Source: Desulforhopalus sp. (lineage in GTDB: Bacteria > Desulfobacterota > Desulfobulbia > Desulfobulbales > Desulfocapsaceae). From it: DNA of 64,000 nucleotides. Below are positions 44,027 through 53,171 of this stretch, piece by piece; positions within the stretch are counted from its first letter, which is position 1, and every line of letters begins with the position of its first letter. Location: contig JAOTRX010000009.1 in assembly GCA_030247675.1 (NCBI GenBank), forward strand, positions 1-64,000, written 5' to 3'. Below the pieces are notes generated by a model. The model made no database searches. It worked only from the letters and a program-made list of their open reading frames with translations, and was not told where the DNA came from. The position numbers and the translations under genes were made by a program.

Positions 44027-45538
44027 ATGAAGACATCGAAGAAGCTGTTGCGTGCCACCCTGGCGACGTTTGCCTCGCTTGCCCTGCTGAGCTCACCGTA
44101 TCTGGCCGGTGCGGCCGATCAAAAAGCTGAGAGCAAGAATCCGGTGGTGAAGGAAAAGGGTGTTGAGGCGAAAAACGAGGAGTGGGCGAAGCACTATCCC
44201 CGCCAGTACGCCACCTGGAAAGAGACCAGCAAGAGTGAGGAGCTGACGGACATGCTGAAGAAAAAGCCGCAGCTGCCGGTACTCTGGGCCGGCTATCCCT
44301 TCGCCAAGGATTATAACGCCCCGCGCGGTCACTTTTATGCCATTCAGGACAACGTCAACACCCTGCGTACCGGCGCGCCGGTAAGCCCGATCACTGGCCC
44401 GCTGCCCACCGCCTGCTGGACCTGTAAGTCGCCCGATGTGCCCCGTTTGATTCAAGAAGTCGGTGAGAAGGAATATTTTACCGGGAAATGGGCAAAATAC
44501 GGCAGTGAGGTGGTCAATCCGATCGGCTGCGGCGATTGCCACGACAGCAAGACCGGTGAGCTGACCCTGACCCGCGATTATCTGAAACGCGGTCTTGCCG
44601 CCACCGGAGTCGATGTCGCCAAGGTCAGCAAGAGCGATATGCGTTCACTGGTTTGTGCCCAGTGCCACTCCGAGTACTACTTCAAGAAGACTGAAGAGGC
44701 CGATGCCAAAGGTGACAAGAAGGTCACCATGACCGTCACCTTCCCGTGGGATAAAGGCTTCAAGGGTGAGGATGTCGAGGCCTACTACGATGCCATCAAT
44801 TTCTCCGACTGGACCCACGCCATCAGCAAGGCGCCGATGCTCAAGGCCCAGCACCCTGACTATGAGCTGTTCGTCAGCGGCATCCACGGCCGCCGCGGCC
44901 TGTCCTGCGCCGACTGCCATATGCCGACGAAGAAGGACGGCGACGTCACCTTCTCCGACCACCGCATTGCCAGCCCGCTCGACGGCAACATCGCCAACAC
45001 CTGTCTGAACTGTCACGACCAGTCGGAAGAAGAGTTCAAGGACTGGCTGACCATCAAGCTGCAGCGCAAGGACGAGCTGATGGATCTGGCGATGAACGGT
45101 TTGGCCAAGGCCCACCTTGAGGCCGGCAAGGCCTGGGAAGCCGGTGCTACTGCCGAGGAGATGAAGGACATTCTCCAGGACATCCGGCATGGCCAGTGGC
45201 GCTGGGATTATTCCATCGCCGGACATGGCAGCTACTTCCATAACCCGGAAGAGACCCTGCGTCTTCTCGCCCAGGCGGGTGACAAGGCCCAGCAGGCTCG
45301 GGTGAAACTGGCGGCGGTGCTCGCCAAGCACGGGGTGGTTGGCTATCAGGTTCCCGATTTCTCCACCAAGGAGAAGGCGCAGGCCCTGGCCGGAATCAAT
45401 ATGGAGAAAGAGATAGCCGAGAAACAAGCCTTCAAGGGTGCCCTCCTCCAGGAATGGAATAAGGAAGCGGTGGCTAAAGGCCGGTTGAATATGGATTCGC
45501 GCAAAGGTATGAGCGACAAGAGTTCCTACACCAAATAA
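44027..45538 (+). CDS. nrfA: pentahaem cytochrome c nitrite reductase, ammonia-forming
   Basis: A 503-residue periplasmic enzyme reducing nitrite to ammonium with six electrons. The signal peptide is about residues 1-29 (ends AGAA). CWTCK (about 130) is the unusual Lys-ligated catalytic haem site; CGDCH, CAQCH, CADCH and CLNCH bind the other four haems. The stretch SGIHGRRGLSCADCHMP and HRIASPL supply active-site residues. Full length. AAAGGAGGAAGG precedes the ATG. The usual membrane partner nrfH is not adjacent, so electrons must come from another quinol oxidase. Control by sigma-54 and the neighbouring regulator is inferred from the sites upstream. Confidence 0.95.
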   Translation: MKTSKKLLRATLATFASLALLSSPYLAGAADQKAESKNPVVKEKGVEAKNEEWAKHYPRQYATWKETSKSEELTDMLKKKPQLPVLWAGYPFAKDYNAPRGHFYAIQDNVNTLRTGAPVSPITGPLPTACWTCKSPDVPRLIQEVGEKEYFTGKWAKYGSEVVNPIGCGDCHDSKTGELTLTRDYLKRGLAATGVDVAKVSKSDMRSLVCAQCHSEYYFKKTEEADAKGDKKVTMTVTFPWDKGFKGEDVEAYYDAINFSDWTHAISKAPMLKAQHPDYELFVSGIHGRRGLSCADCHMPTKKDGDVTFSDHRIASPLDGNIANTCLNCHDQSEEEFKDWLTIKLQRKDELMDLAMNGLAKAHLEAGKAWEAGATAEEMKDILQDIRHGQWRWDYSIAGHGSYFHNPEETLRLLAQAGDKAQQARVKLAAVLAKHGVVGYQVPDFSTKEKAQALAGINMEKEIAEKQAFKGALLQEWNKEAVAKGRLNMDSRKGMSDKSSYTK

Positions 45539-45560
45539 AGGGCAATTGCCCAGCCAGCCA

Positions 45561-45609
45561 ACCGTCCGGCGCAGCGTTCACACAGCTTGCGCCGGGCGGT
45601 TTCATTTTT
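45561..45609 (+). terminator. rho-independent terminator after nrfA
   Basis: ACCGTCCGGCGC (from 45561) pairs with GCGCCGGGCGGT (45589-45600), followed by TTCATTTTT. The stem is long and GC-rich. Confidence 0.85.
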
Positions 45610-45789
45610 CCCCGCAGTCCTCGATTTGCCGCTTGCCCAGCTTCCAGCCTTTGAACTCCACGCAGAGGATAACATTTCCCGTCACCAAGCAAATCCATGA
45701 CGAGGCAATCCCCACCCTGCAAAAGCCCTTCAGCACCTACGACCTTGCCTGCAGGATCGCCGGGATATCCGGAGGATAAAGGTCCTGGA

Positions 45790-48700
45790 CTATTCTCCGG
45801 TAAAATCCTCCAAGGCCTTGCGCAGTTCCTGAACGATTGCCAGGGCGTCAATCTCCTCGCCGGCATCAATGCTGTTTTGCAGTTTTTCCGCAAGCCCTGC
45901 CTCTTCATGGAGGCGAAGATTGAGGAGAAGTCCTTTTAAAGAGTGGGCGAGGGAACGCAGTTCCGGCAAATTTCCAGTGATTGCAGCGTCAAACATCTTG
46001 GCCAGGGTGTCTTGGGTAACGGTACTACTGCTCCGCAGCAGGCCGGAAATTTTCTCGTCGTCCAAGGAGTAGGCGGCGGCAAGGTTGTGCCTGGCCCTTT
46101 CATACAGGCTGCCGGGGCGGTATCCAGCTTCTATGGAGGGACCGGCCTCGGTGTTTGCCGCCGGTTTCGGCACCGTAGCAACCACACGCTGCTGGAGAAC
46201 CGCTGCTACTTGGTCCGGCATGAAGGGCTTGGTCAGGTAATCGTCCATCCCGGCCAGCAGGCATTTTTCCTTGTCGCCACGCATGGCATGGGCGGTCAGG
46301 GCGATAATTTGCTGATGCCGTCCGTGCAGGCGATCCCGCAGATTGCGTTCAATTCCTTCGGGGATGGGCCGCACGAGGCGGCTGCCGGTCTCGCAGCTAC
46401 GAATGATCTGGGTCGTGGTAAAGCCATCGAATTCAGGCATTTGAATATCCATGAGGACGACGTCGACCTCCACTTCGCCGAGTTTTTGCAGGGCGTTCAT
46501 GCCGTTTTCGGCGGTGGTCACCGAGTGCCCTTCATTCTCAAGCACCATCCGCGCCAGATCCCTGTTCACCTCGCTGTCCTCAACCAGCAGGATGTGCAGG
46601 CAGCGGGCATGTGCCGCCTCGGGATCAACCGGTGTTTCCTGGGCTATTTTTTCCTCTGCGGCCGGTTCATCAAACAGCAGGGTAAAGATAAAGGTGCTCC
46701 CCACGCCAACCTCGCTGGTTACCATAATATCACCACCCATCAAGTGGCAGAGCTTTCTGCTGATGGCCAGGCCGAGCCCCGCCCCCTGATGTCTTCTGGA
46801 GATTGACTCGTCGCTCTGGGAAAATCTGTCAAAGATCATTTCCAGGTGTTCCTCGGCAATGCCGATACCGGTGTCGCGGACGGTAAAACTGAGACGAATT
46901 TGTCCCGCCGTCTCGCCGGTTTTTTTGATCTCCAGACTGACCAGCCCCCTCTTGGTGAATTTTACCGCATTACCAAGCAGATTGAGGAGGATCTGGCGCA
47001 GGCGCATCTGATCGCCCCGGATGAAATCCGGGACATTTTCAGCAATACCGTAGCCTACCTCCAGGTTTTTCCCCTCGGCCAGAACCGACACCGATTTCAT
47101 GGTCGACTGCACCAGGGAGTGGAGGGAGAAGGTGTGGTTGTCGAGATCGAGCTGACCGGCCTCGATCTTCGAAAAATCGAGGATATCGTTGATCACCGAC
47201 AGCAAAGAATCGGCGGAGGACTTCACCGCTTCAAGCAGTTTCTGCTGCTCGGGGTTTTCACTGCGGTCGAGGGCGAGTCTGCTCATGCCGATGATGGCGT
47301 TCATCGGGGTCCTGATCTCATGGGACATATTGGCGAGGAACATGCTCTTGGCCTTGTCCGATTGTTCGGCACTTTCCTTGGCGGTACGGATTTCAGTTAT
47401 CGAATCCTGGATATTATCCGACATTTCGTTGAAGGCATCCGCCAGCTGGGCAAGCTCGTCACGGCTGGTAACCCGCAGCCGCGCCTCGAAGTTTCCCGCC
47501 TGAAAGCGTTTTATGCCATCGATAATCGCGGTAATCTTGCCGGTAAAGGTCGATGCCATCCAGATGGCAATGAGGACGACCGCTACCACCATCAAGGCGG
47601 TTGAAATGGTCAGGTTACTGATGGTGGTACCAAGTAGAGAATCGATGAGTTGCAGGATGCCGGTCTTTCTTTGATCGAGGTTTTCCTCATATTCCTTGGT
47701 GAGGGCATTGATCCGGGTGCCGGTTTCGGTGGCAGCGGCATGAAACTCGTCGACATTGGCGCCGATGGTCACATATCCGAAGCCTCGCGGGGTGTTTTTG
47801 TACATCCCGGTGAAGTAGGGAATGGTCGCGGCGGTGGTCAGCTTCCACAGGCCGCTCCAGAGGATAAGAAAGGATCCCGACCCGCCGTGCTGGGTCAGGT
47901 CATTCCAGCCGGTGCATTGCGGTGCGAAGTCGAGATAGCGGCAGTCAAGCCCGAGCATCCCGGCGTCGGTGAGCTGTTTGGCTGGTTTTTTCTGCAGTGA
48001 CTGCTGCTGAAATCGCGGGGCCAACTGCTCGAATTTGCTGAATGATTTGCCCTGACTCAGCCACAGCTGGTAATGCTCGGAGGGCAGCCAGGGCACTGCC
48101 TGTTCGCCGGTCTCAGGGTCATAGCCGACAATAAAGTAGTCGCGGGCATGGGAGATATTCCGCCCGGCAAAGTCCCACATGAAGGCATAGTTGCCGGCAC
48201 CGGCATCGGAGATATCCGAGTACCGCTCATCGGTCGGCATCAGATGATCCGTAAATTCCATGACATGGGTGTGGTCAAGGGCTAGGGTGACATAACCGAT
48301 TCGGGTGCCGTCCCGATACACCGGGCAGGCCCAGCGAATGATGCCCTGGAACCGCTTGCCCCTCGGGTTTTCCTTGCCGGCGTAGCCGGCTTTTTCCGGT
48401 TCAAAGGGGATGTTTTTCTTCTCTGCCGCGGCTGGGGTATAGGGGCCGATGACCGGCGAGGGCAGATACGGGCCGATGACCTGCGAGACGTAAATCTCCC
48501 CCTGGAGCAGCTTGGTGAGCTCGGCGAAGTAGGTCTCGGCGCGGCACCAGGTGTTTTCCGGTTTGGAGACGTCACGCAATTCCCTGCCGAGGAGGCTGGA
48601 GTTGGAGACCTTGATCTTCTCCTGGCCTTGCAGATCAATAAAGGTGATTTCGTGGTACAGCGGCAGTTTCAGCGAGATTGGAAAACGTTGTGGCTGGCGA

Positions 48701-49263
48701 TAGTGGAAATCCCTTTCGTTGTCGGCAGTCGAGGCGGAGACATTCGGGGCAGGCTCGGTGTCATCCGGGGGAGGGACCCATTGGTTGCCGTCCTGATTGA
48801 GTACCCAGTCCCGGTGAAAGATGACCTTTTTCAGGCGCATTGCCAGGAATTGCTGGTAATTCGATGTATCAACCGGCAATTCCGAGGCGAGAAGGATGTC
48901 ATTATCCCGGGCATGGAGAAAATCGGCCACTGCCAGGGCGGTATCGGTGGTCAGCCGTTCGATTGCCTCTCGCGATTTCAGGTCGAGGGCCCTGACCGAG
49001 TTCTCCGAGGCCAGGCCGCCGATGGTGGTCACCAGGTTGCGGGTGTCGCCGACCATTTCTTCCGACTTTTCCTTGACGGTATCGCCGAGCATGCCGATCT
49101 GGTTGGCGGCAAAGAGGGCCAGGGCAATAAGCGGCAAGACCTTGATAACGACGAAAATGGCGATCAGTTTCTGGCGGATGCCATAAAAAATCGGTCGTTG
49201 CGGTAGCCGGAAGAATCTCCCAGAACCCTGTGATGCGTCAATTTTTGCCTTTTCCTCATCCAC
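45790..49263 (-). CDS. large membrane hybrid histidine kinase (sensor, HAMP, kinase, receiver, Hpt)
   Basis: A 1157-residue protein. A cytoplasmic N-terminus leads to a helix near residues 32-52, then a periplasmic sensor of almost 500 residues (Cache-like character, no haem motif), a second helix (about 553-575), a HAMP linker, a HisKA domain with FLANMSHEIRTPMNAIIGMS (about 645), a HATPase (about 755-880; DTGIGIAEEHL, GLGLAISRKL), a receiver (about 910-1035; LLVEDSEVN, LMDIQMPEFDG) and an Hpt domain (AHSLKGLLLNL, about 1108). It forms a phosphorelay. It lies 110 bp after the sigma-54 response regulator gene on the same strand, so it may feed that regulator, but the signal is unknown. Confidence 0.88.
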   Translation of the reverse strand: MDEEKAKIDASQGSGRFFRLPQRPIFYGIRQKLIAIFVVIKVLPLIALALFAANQIGMLGDTVKEKSEEMVGDTRNLVTTIGGLASENSVRALDLKSREAIERLTTDTALAVADFLHARDNDILLASELPVDTSNYQQFLAMRLKKVIFHRDWVLNQDGNQWVPPPDDTEPAPNVSASTADNERDFHYRQPQRFPISLKLPLYHEITFIDLQGQEKIKVSNSSLLGRELRDVSKPENTWCRAETYFAELTKLLQGEIYVSQVIGPYLPSPVIGPYTPAAAEKKNIPFEPEKAGYAGKENPRGKRFQGIIRWACPVYRDGTRIGYVTLALDHTHVMEFTDHLMPTDERYSDISDAGAGNYAFMWDFAGRNISHARDYFIVGYDPETGEQAVPWLPSEHYQLWLSQGKSFSKFEQLAPRFQQQSLQKKPAKQLTDAGMLGLDCRYLDFAPQCTGWNDLTQHGGSGSFLILWSGLWKLTTAATIPYFTGMYKNTPRGFGYVTIGANVDEFHAAATETGTRINALTKEYEENLDQRKTGILQLIDSLLGTTISNLTISTALMVVAVVLIAIWMASTFTGKITAIIDGIKRFQAGNFEARLRVTSRDELAQLADAFNEMSDNIQDSITEIRTAKESAEQSDKAKSMFLANMSHEIRTPMNAIIGMSRLALDRSENPEQQKLLEAVKSSADSLLSVINDILDFSKIEAGQLDLDNHTFSLHSLVQSTMKSVSVLAEGKNLEVGYGIAENVPDFIRGDQMRLRQILLNLLGNAVKFTKRGLVSLEIKKTGETAGQIRLSFTVRDTGIGIAEEHLEMIFDRFSQSDESISRRHQGAGLGLAISRKLCHLMGGDIMVTSEVGVGSTFIFTLLFDEPAAEEKIAQETPVDPEAAHARCLHILLVEDSEVNRDLARMVLENEGHSVTTAENGMNALQKLGEVEVDVVLMDIQMPEFDGFTTTQIIRSCETGSRLVRPIPEGIERNLRDRLHGRHQQIIALTAHAMRGDKEKCLLAGMDDYLTKPFMPDQVAAVLQQRVVATVPKPAANTEAGPSIEAGYRPGSLYERARHNLAAAYSLDDEKISGLLRSSSTVTQDTLAKMFDAAITGNLPELRSLAHSLKGLLLNLRLHEEAGLAEKLQNSIDAGEEIDALAIVQELRKALEDFTGE

Positions 49264-49373
49264 CCCGCCGCTCTCCCTTGAAAAAATCTGCTTGTTGTAA
49301 CTAAGGCAAGGGTATCACAAAGGCGGTGGTAAATTACAGGAAAAAACCGAGAAACAACAATCCGCCCCCGTGG

Positions 49374-50711
49374 TTATTCCAGGTTGTAGGTCTTCATCTT
49401 TTCCCAGAGGTTTTTCCTGCTTATACCGAGGAGTTGCGCTGCCTCGGTGCGGTTGCCGTGGCTTTGTCGCAGGGCGGTTTGCAGGAAGGCCTTCTCGGCG
49501 ACGGCCAGTTGGGCGCTGAGATTGAGATCGGCGGTGGGCTGGCTCGCTGCCTGGGTGAGTTCAAAGGGCAGGTCGGCGGGGGTGATCTCCGGGCCGCGGC
49601 TGAGCACCGAGGCCCTTTCCATGAGGTTGCGCAGCTCCCGGGCATTGCCGGGGAAGTCGTACTGCTTCAGACACTGCAGGGCCTCGCTGGTGATCCGTGC
49701 CGAACGGCCGTGCAGGGCGTTGAATTCCTGTAAAAAGGCGGCGCAGAGTTCGTCGATGTCTTCCTTGTGTTCGCGCAGCGGCGGCATTCTGAGCGGAATA
49801 ACCTGCAGGCGATAGAGGAGATCCTGGCGAAACCGTCCCTCGGTGACTTCTTTTTGCAGATCTTTTGCGGTGCAGGCGAGAATCCGCACATCGACCCGGA
49901 TCGACTTGCTGCCGCCGACCCGTTCAAACTGGCTTTCCTGCAGGACCCTGAGGAGTTTGGCCTGCAGGGGGCCGGGCAGATCGCCCAGCTCATCGAGAAG
50001 CAGGGTGCCGTTGTCGGCCAACTCGAATTTGCCCTTGCGGCGCAGATCAGCACCGGTAAAGGCCCCCCGCTCATGGCCGAACAGCTCGGATTCCATGAGG
50101 CCCTCGGGGATGGCTGCACAGTTGATCGAGACAAAGGGTTTGTCACGGCGTGGGCTGGCCTTATGGATGGCCCTGGCCGCCAGTTCCTTGCCGGTGCCCG
50201 ATTCGCCGGTGATGAGGATGGTGGCATTGGTGGGCGCCGCCTGGGCAATGAGGGCGTAGACCTGCTGCATCACCGGACTCCTGCCGATAAGCTCCTTGTC
50301 ATGGGTTTGCCGGCAGGTGGCCTCAAGGACCTCGCAGCGGGCCCTGACCGCCTGATGGCTGAGGAGGCGGGTGGCGCGGATGATCAGGTCGTCGAGGTCG
50401 AAGGGCTTGAGGATATAATCGGCGGCACCGGTGCGCAGGCAGTTGATGGCATCGTCGATGGAGCCGTAGGCGGTCATGATGATGACGTCGGTCTCCGGAT
50501 TTTGTTTGCGTACCTGACCGAGGAGGGCAAGGCCGTCCATGCCGGGCATGCGGATGTCGGAGATGATCAGGTTGTACTGATTTCTTTCAAAAAGGGCCAT
50601 GGCCTTGAGGCCGTCTTCCGCCTCGTCAACCTGCCAGCCGTATTTGCGCAGGCGGTCGTAAATCGAGATGCGCATGATCTCGTCGTCTTCAGCAAGGAGT
50701 ATTCGTGGCAT
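49374..50711 (-). CDS. sigma-54-dependent response regulator (NtrC family)
   Basis: A 445-residue activator. The receiver (1-120) has LLAEDDE and phospho-Asp in LIISDIRMPGMDG. The AAA+ domain (about 140-365) has GESGTGKELAARAIH (Walker A), GAFTGADLRRKG (sigma-54 contact loop) and LLLDELGDLP (Walker B). A Fis-type helix-turn-helix (GNRTEAAQLLGISRKNLWEKMK) ends the protein. The start ATG at 50711 has AAGGG upstream and overlaps the kinase gene by 23 bp, so kinase and regulator are coupled. It is encoded between nrfA and napMADGH, both preceded by sigma-54 promoters and matching palindromes, so it is the likely activator of both. Confidence 0.93.
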   Translation of the reverse strand: MPRILLAEDDEIMRISIYDRLRKYGWQVDEAEDGLKAMALFERNQYNLIISDIRMPGMDGLALLGQVRKQNPETDVIIMTAYGSIDDAINCLRTGAADYILKPFDLDDLIIRATRLLSHQAVRARCEVLEATCRQTHDKELIGRSPVMQQVYALIAQAAPTNATILITGESGTGKELAARAIHKASPRRDKPFVSINCAAIPEGLMESELFGHERGAFTGADLRRKGKFELADNGTLLLDELGDLPGPLQAKLLRVLQESQFERVGGSKSIRVDVRILACTAKDLQKEVTEGRFRQDLLYRLQVIPLRMPPLREHKEDIDELCAAFLQEFNALHGRSARITSEALQCLKQYDFPGNARELRNLMERASVLSRGPEITPADLPFELTQAASQPTADLNLSAQLAVAEKAFLQTALRQSHGNRTEAAQLLGISRKNLWEKMKTYNLE

Positions 50712-52293
50712 TGTCGTTGCCCTTCTGGGGGAGGTTTTCGGAGACCTGCAGGGTGATGGTGAAGGCGGTGCCCTGGCCGGGCGTGCTGTCGACGGCAATG
50801 CTGCCGTTCATCCGCTGTACCAGGGAATAGGTGACGGCAAGTCCCAGGCCGGTGCCCTCGCCGACGCCCTTGGTGGTAAAGAAGGGGTCGAAGATATGCG
50901 GCATGTTTTCCGCCGATATCCCAACTCCGGTATCGATAAAGGCCAGGGTCAGTTGCTCCGCCGATTCATGACAGGTGATGGTCAGCTTACCGCCACTCGG
51001 CATCGCCTGGATGGCGTTCAGGCCGATGTTGATGATGATCTGTTTGAGGGCCTCAGCATCAAGCATGTAGTCCCTGGTGACCTTGATACTGGACTCCAGC
51101 TGGATGTTTTTCAGTTTGTAGGAAAGGAGCAGGGTGCACTCGTCAAAAAGCACCTGGAGATTCACCCTGCGGATATTCAGCGGCTCGGTCCTGCCGAAGT
51201 TGAGGAGTTGGCGCATGATTGTCTCGATCTGCCGGAGGCCCTTGTCAAGGAGGGGCAGATAGCGTTCGACCAGCTGGCGGTCGCCGGGGGTCTCGCGCAT
51301 CGACTTGACGCAGTTGAGCATGCCGCCCAGGGGGTTGTTGACCTCGTGAGCGATGCCGGCGGTAAGGATGCCAAGGGATGCCATCTTCTCGCTGAGATGG
51401 GTCTGGGCCTTGGCCCGCAACAATTCGTCCTGGGATTTCTTCAGCCGGTCGCAAAAGAGCACGAAGGTGCCGCTGACACTATCCAGCTCGTCCTTGAATA
51501 CCGATGGCAGCAGGTACCTCTCCGGAGGGTCGTCGGGAAATCTTTCCATCGCCTGCGACAGGCCGCGAATTCGCCTGACGATCAGTGATTCGAACATCAG
51601 AAACAGGGCGATGGTGACGATCAGGATACTGGCGACACCGATAAAAATCAGCGAGTTGATGTTGCGGGTGATCAAGTCGTGCGCCCAGTTGATGGGGATG
51701 GTAATCGACAGGCCGCCGCGGATATCGCCCTCGGCATAGCCGTGTCGGGCGTGGCAGCCGAGGCAGGCCGTACTGACCCGCAGGGGGGCGATGAAGCGTA
51801 CCACCCGGCCGAGATCGGTTTCGTCGACGCCGATGAACTCCTCGGCCCCTTCGTTAAAGGACTGGAGGGCGGTTCGTTCAAAGTCATCGGGTTGGTTCTC
51901 GGAATTGACCGGCTTGAGGCTAGTGACACGGAAATGGCCGAGACCGTCCCGCTTGGCATAAACCGAAAGTTCCCTGGTAATCATTGCTGGGTTGCGCAGG
52001 TAGTAGGTTTGCCCTTGGGCGTCGGTTACCTCCGGCAGTTCAAGATAGGGGTTGGGGCCAACTCCTTTGCCTTCAAGGACAAAGAGCCCATTGTGATCAG
52101 CCGCCCACTGCCTGGTCAGGAGAATCTGTTTGTAAAGCATCCGTGCCTGCTGCTCCGCCTGTTTGAGGATCATCTTCTCGTCGAAGGCGGCGGTGCGATA
52201 CAGCATAAAGAGATAGAATGCCGAGATAATGGCGCCGATGAAGATGATGAACTTGCTGCGCAGCGACAGGTGGGTGGTGAAGGGTTTGATCAT
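50689..52293 (-). CDS. haem-c-containing sensor histidine kinase (DUF3365/Tll0287-like sensor)
   Basis: A 534-residue kinase. Helix one is about residues 14-32; the periplasmic part (about 33-215) ends with STACLGCHARHGYAEGDIRGGLSI, a single CxxCH haem-binding motif (177-181) in the Tll0287/DUF3365 setting; helix two is about 213-233. A HAMP-like linker, HisKA with GILTAGIAHEVNNPLGGML (phospho-His about 313), and HATPase (NAIQAMPSGGKL, DTGVGISAENM, GEGTGLGLAVTYS) follow. The covalent haem suggests sensing of redox state, NO or nitrite in the periplasm. It overlaps the sigma-54 regulator by 23 bp and is transcribed away from napM. Confidence 0.9.
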   Translation of the reverse strand: MIKPFTTHLSLRSKFIIFIGAIISAFYLFMLYRTAAFDEKMILKQAEQQARMLYKQILLTRQWAADHNGLFVLEGKGVGPNPYLELPEVTDAQGQTYYLRNPAMITRELSVYAKRDGLGHFRVTSLKPVNSENQPDDFERTALQSFNEGAEEFIGVDETDLGRVVRFIAPLRVSTACLGCHARHGYAEGDIRGGLSITIPINWAHDLITRNINSLIFIGVASILIVTIALFLMFESLIVRRIRGLSQAMERFPDDPPERYLLPSVFKDELDSVSGTFVLFCDRLKKSQDELLRAKAQTHLSEKMASLGILTAGIAHEVNNPLGGMLNCVKSMRETPGDRQLVERYLPLLDKGLRQIETIMRQLLNFGRTEPLNIRRVNLQVLFDECTLLLSYKLKNIQLESSIKVTRDYMLDAEALKQIIINIGLNAIQAMPSGGKLTITCHESAEQLTLAFIDTGVGISAENMPHIFDPFFTTKGVGEGTGLGLAVTYSLVQRMNGSIAVDSTPGQGTAFTITLQVSENLPQKGNDNATNTPC

Positions 52294-52512
52294 GAGATTT
52301 TCACAATGTCGGTATTAAGAATGGTCTGTTTGTTTTTGTGAAACTGCCGTTGGCTACGATGGGCAGCTGCTCTGAGAGAGGCAATTTTCGCGCCAGCGCA
52401 TCCATCTATATAAAGGAAGATGGCTGTTTGGGGAAGATGCTATCTCAGGCTTCTGCTCCGGCCGGAAACGGAGGACTTTTTCTCGCCGTCCACAGAATGA
52501 TGCAAAGACCTC
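52294..52512 (+). other. intergenic start of the divergent kinase / nap control region
   Basis: These 220 bp, together with the elements at 52513-52630, separate the divergent kinase and napM genes. The promoter of the regulator operon should lie here on the minus strand. I see no further copy of the palindrome and no gene. Confidence 0.4.
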
Positions 52513-52561
52513 GTTACCGGATGGTAGCGGCTGGGGCAAGGGAATGTTACCGGATGGTAGC
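52513..52561 (+). promoter_or_regulatory. two palindromic operator sites upstream of napM
   Basis: GTTACC-GGAT-GGTAGC occurs twice, at 52513-52528 and 52546-52561, centres 33 bp apart. It is the same half-site and spacing as before nrfA, and again about 61 bp upstream of a sigma-54 promoter. Confidence 0.82.
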
Positions 52562-52614
52562 AGCAACCGGCGGCCGCAGGCTGCAATGACTGCAGAATCT
52601 TTCCAAACCGCTCT

Positions 52615-52630
52615 TGGAACGGAGATTGCA
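52615..52630 (+). promoter_or_regulatory. sigma-54 promoter of the napMADGH operon
   Basis: TGGAACGGAGATTGCA differs from the TGGCACG-N4-TTGCA consensus at one position and has exact GG/GC spacing. The transcript would begin near 52642, leaving about 105 nt of leader before napM. Confidence 0.85.
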
Positions 52631-52746
52631 CAAGAAGGGAGATAGGGAGACTTCTTTGTACTCGCAAACGAGCTGAGCATTCGAAGGGGAGCCGGCCGGG
52701 CGCTTATACCGGCCAGGCGGCATAACCATTGGGAAAGGGGAACTTT

Positions 52747-53136
52747 ATGAGGAGGCATATGGTGAAAAATCAAAAAAGCGTATTGTTTTCAGTGTTTATC
52801 ATGACCCTGCTGGGACTGGCGGGGCTGGTGATCTCGGCTCAGGCCGGGGACAAGGAAAAAGCTGCCCATCCGCAGCTGTCGGAGCAGGAGATGTTGCTGG
52901 ATTGTGCCGATTGTCACCGTGAGGCAACACCGGAGATCGAAAAGCAGTGGTTCAACTCGCGGCACGGCCTGGCCATGGTCAAGTGCTATCAATGCCACGG
53001 CACCTTCGAGACCTTTACCCTTACGCCCACCAAGGCAACCTGCGGTACCTGTCACACCGACATGCTGGAGAAATGTAAGAAGGATACGCCGTGCTGGGAT
53101 TGTCATGCACCGCATACCTTCAAGAAGCAGAAATAA
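52747..53136 (+). CDS. napM: NapM-type tetrahaem cytochrome c
   Basis: A 129-residue periplasmic electron carrier. The signal peptide ends at about residue 36 (ISAQA). Four CxxCH motifs follow in 75 residues: CADCH, CYQCH, CGTCH and CWDCH. Small tetrahaem NapM replaces NapB as the electron donor in Desulfovibrio-type nap operons. The start could be ATG 52747 (AAGGGG 6 nt before it) or ATG 52759 just after GGAGG; the signal peptide works with either. First gene of the nap operon, 35 bp before napA. Confidence 0.88.
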   Translation: MRRHMVKNQKSVLFSVFIMTLLGLAGLVISAQAGDKEKAAHPQLSEQEMLLDCADCHREATPEIEKQWFNSRHGLAMVKCYQCHGTFETFTLTPTKATCGTCHTDMLEKCKKDTPCWDCHAPHTFKKQK

Positions 53137-53171
53137 CCATTGCCTCGCCGGAAGGCAGGAAGGAGATCATA

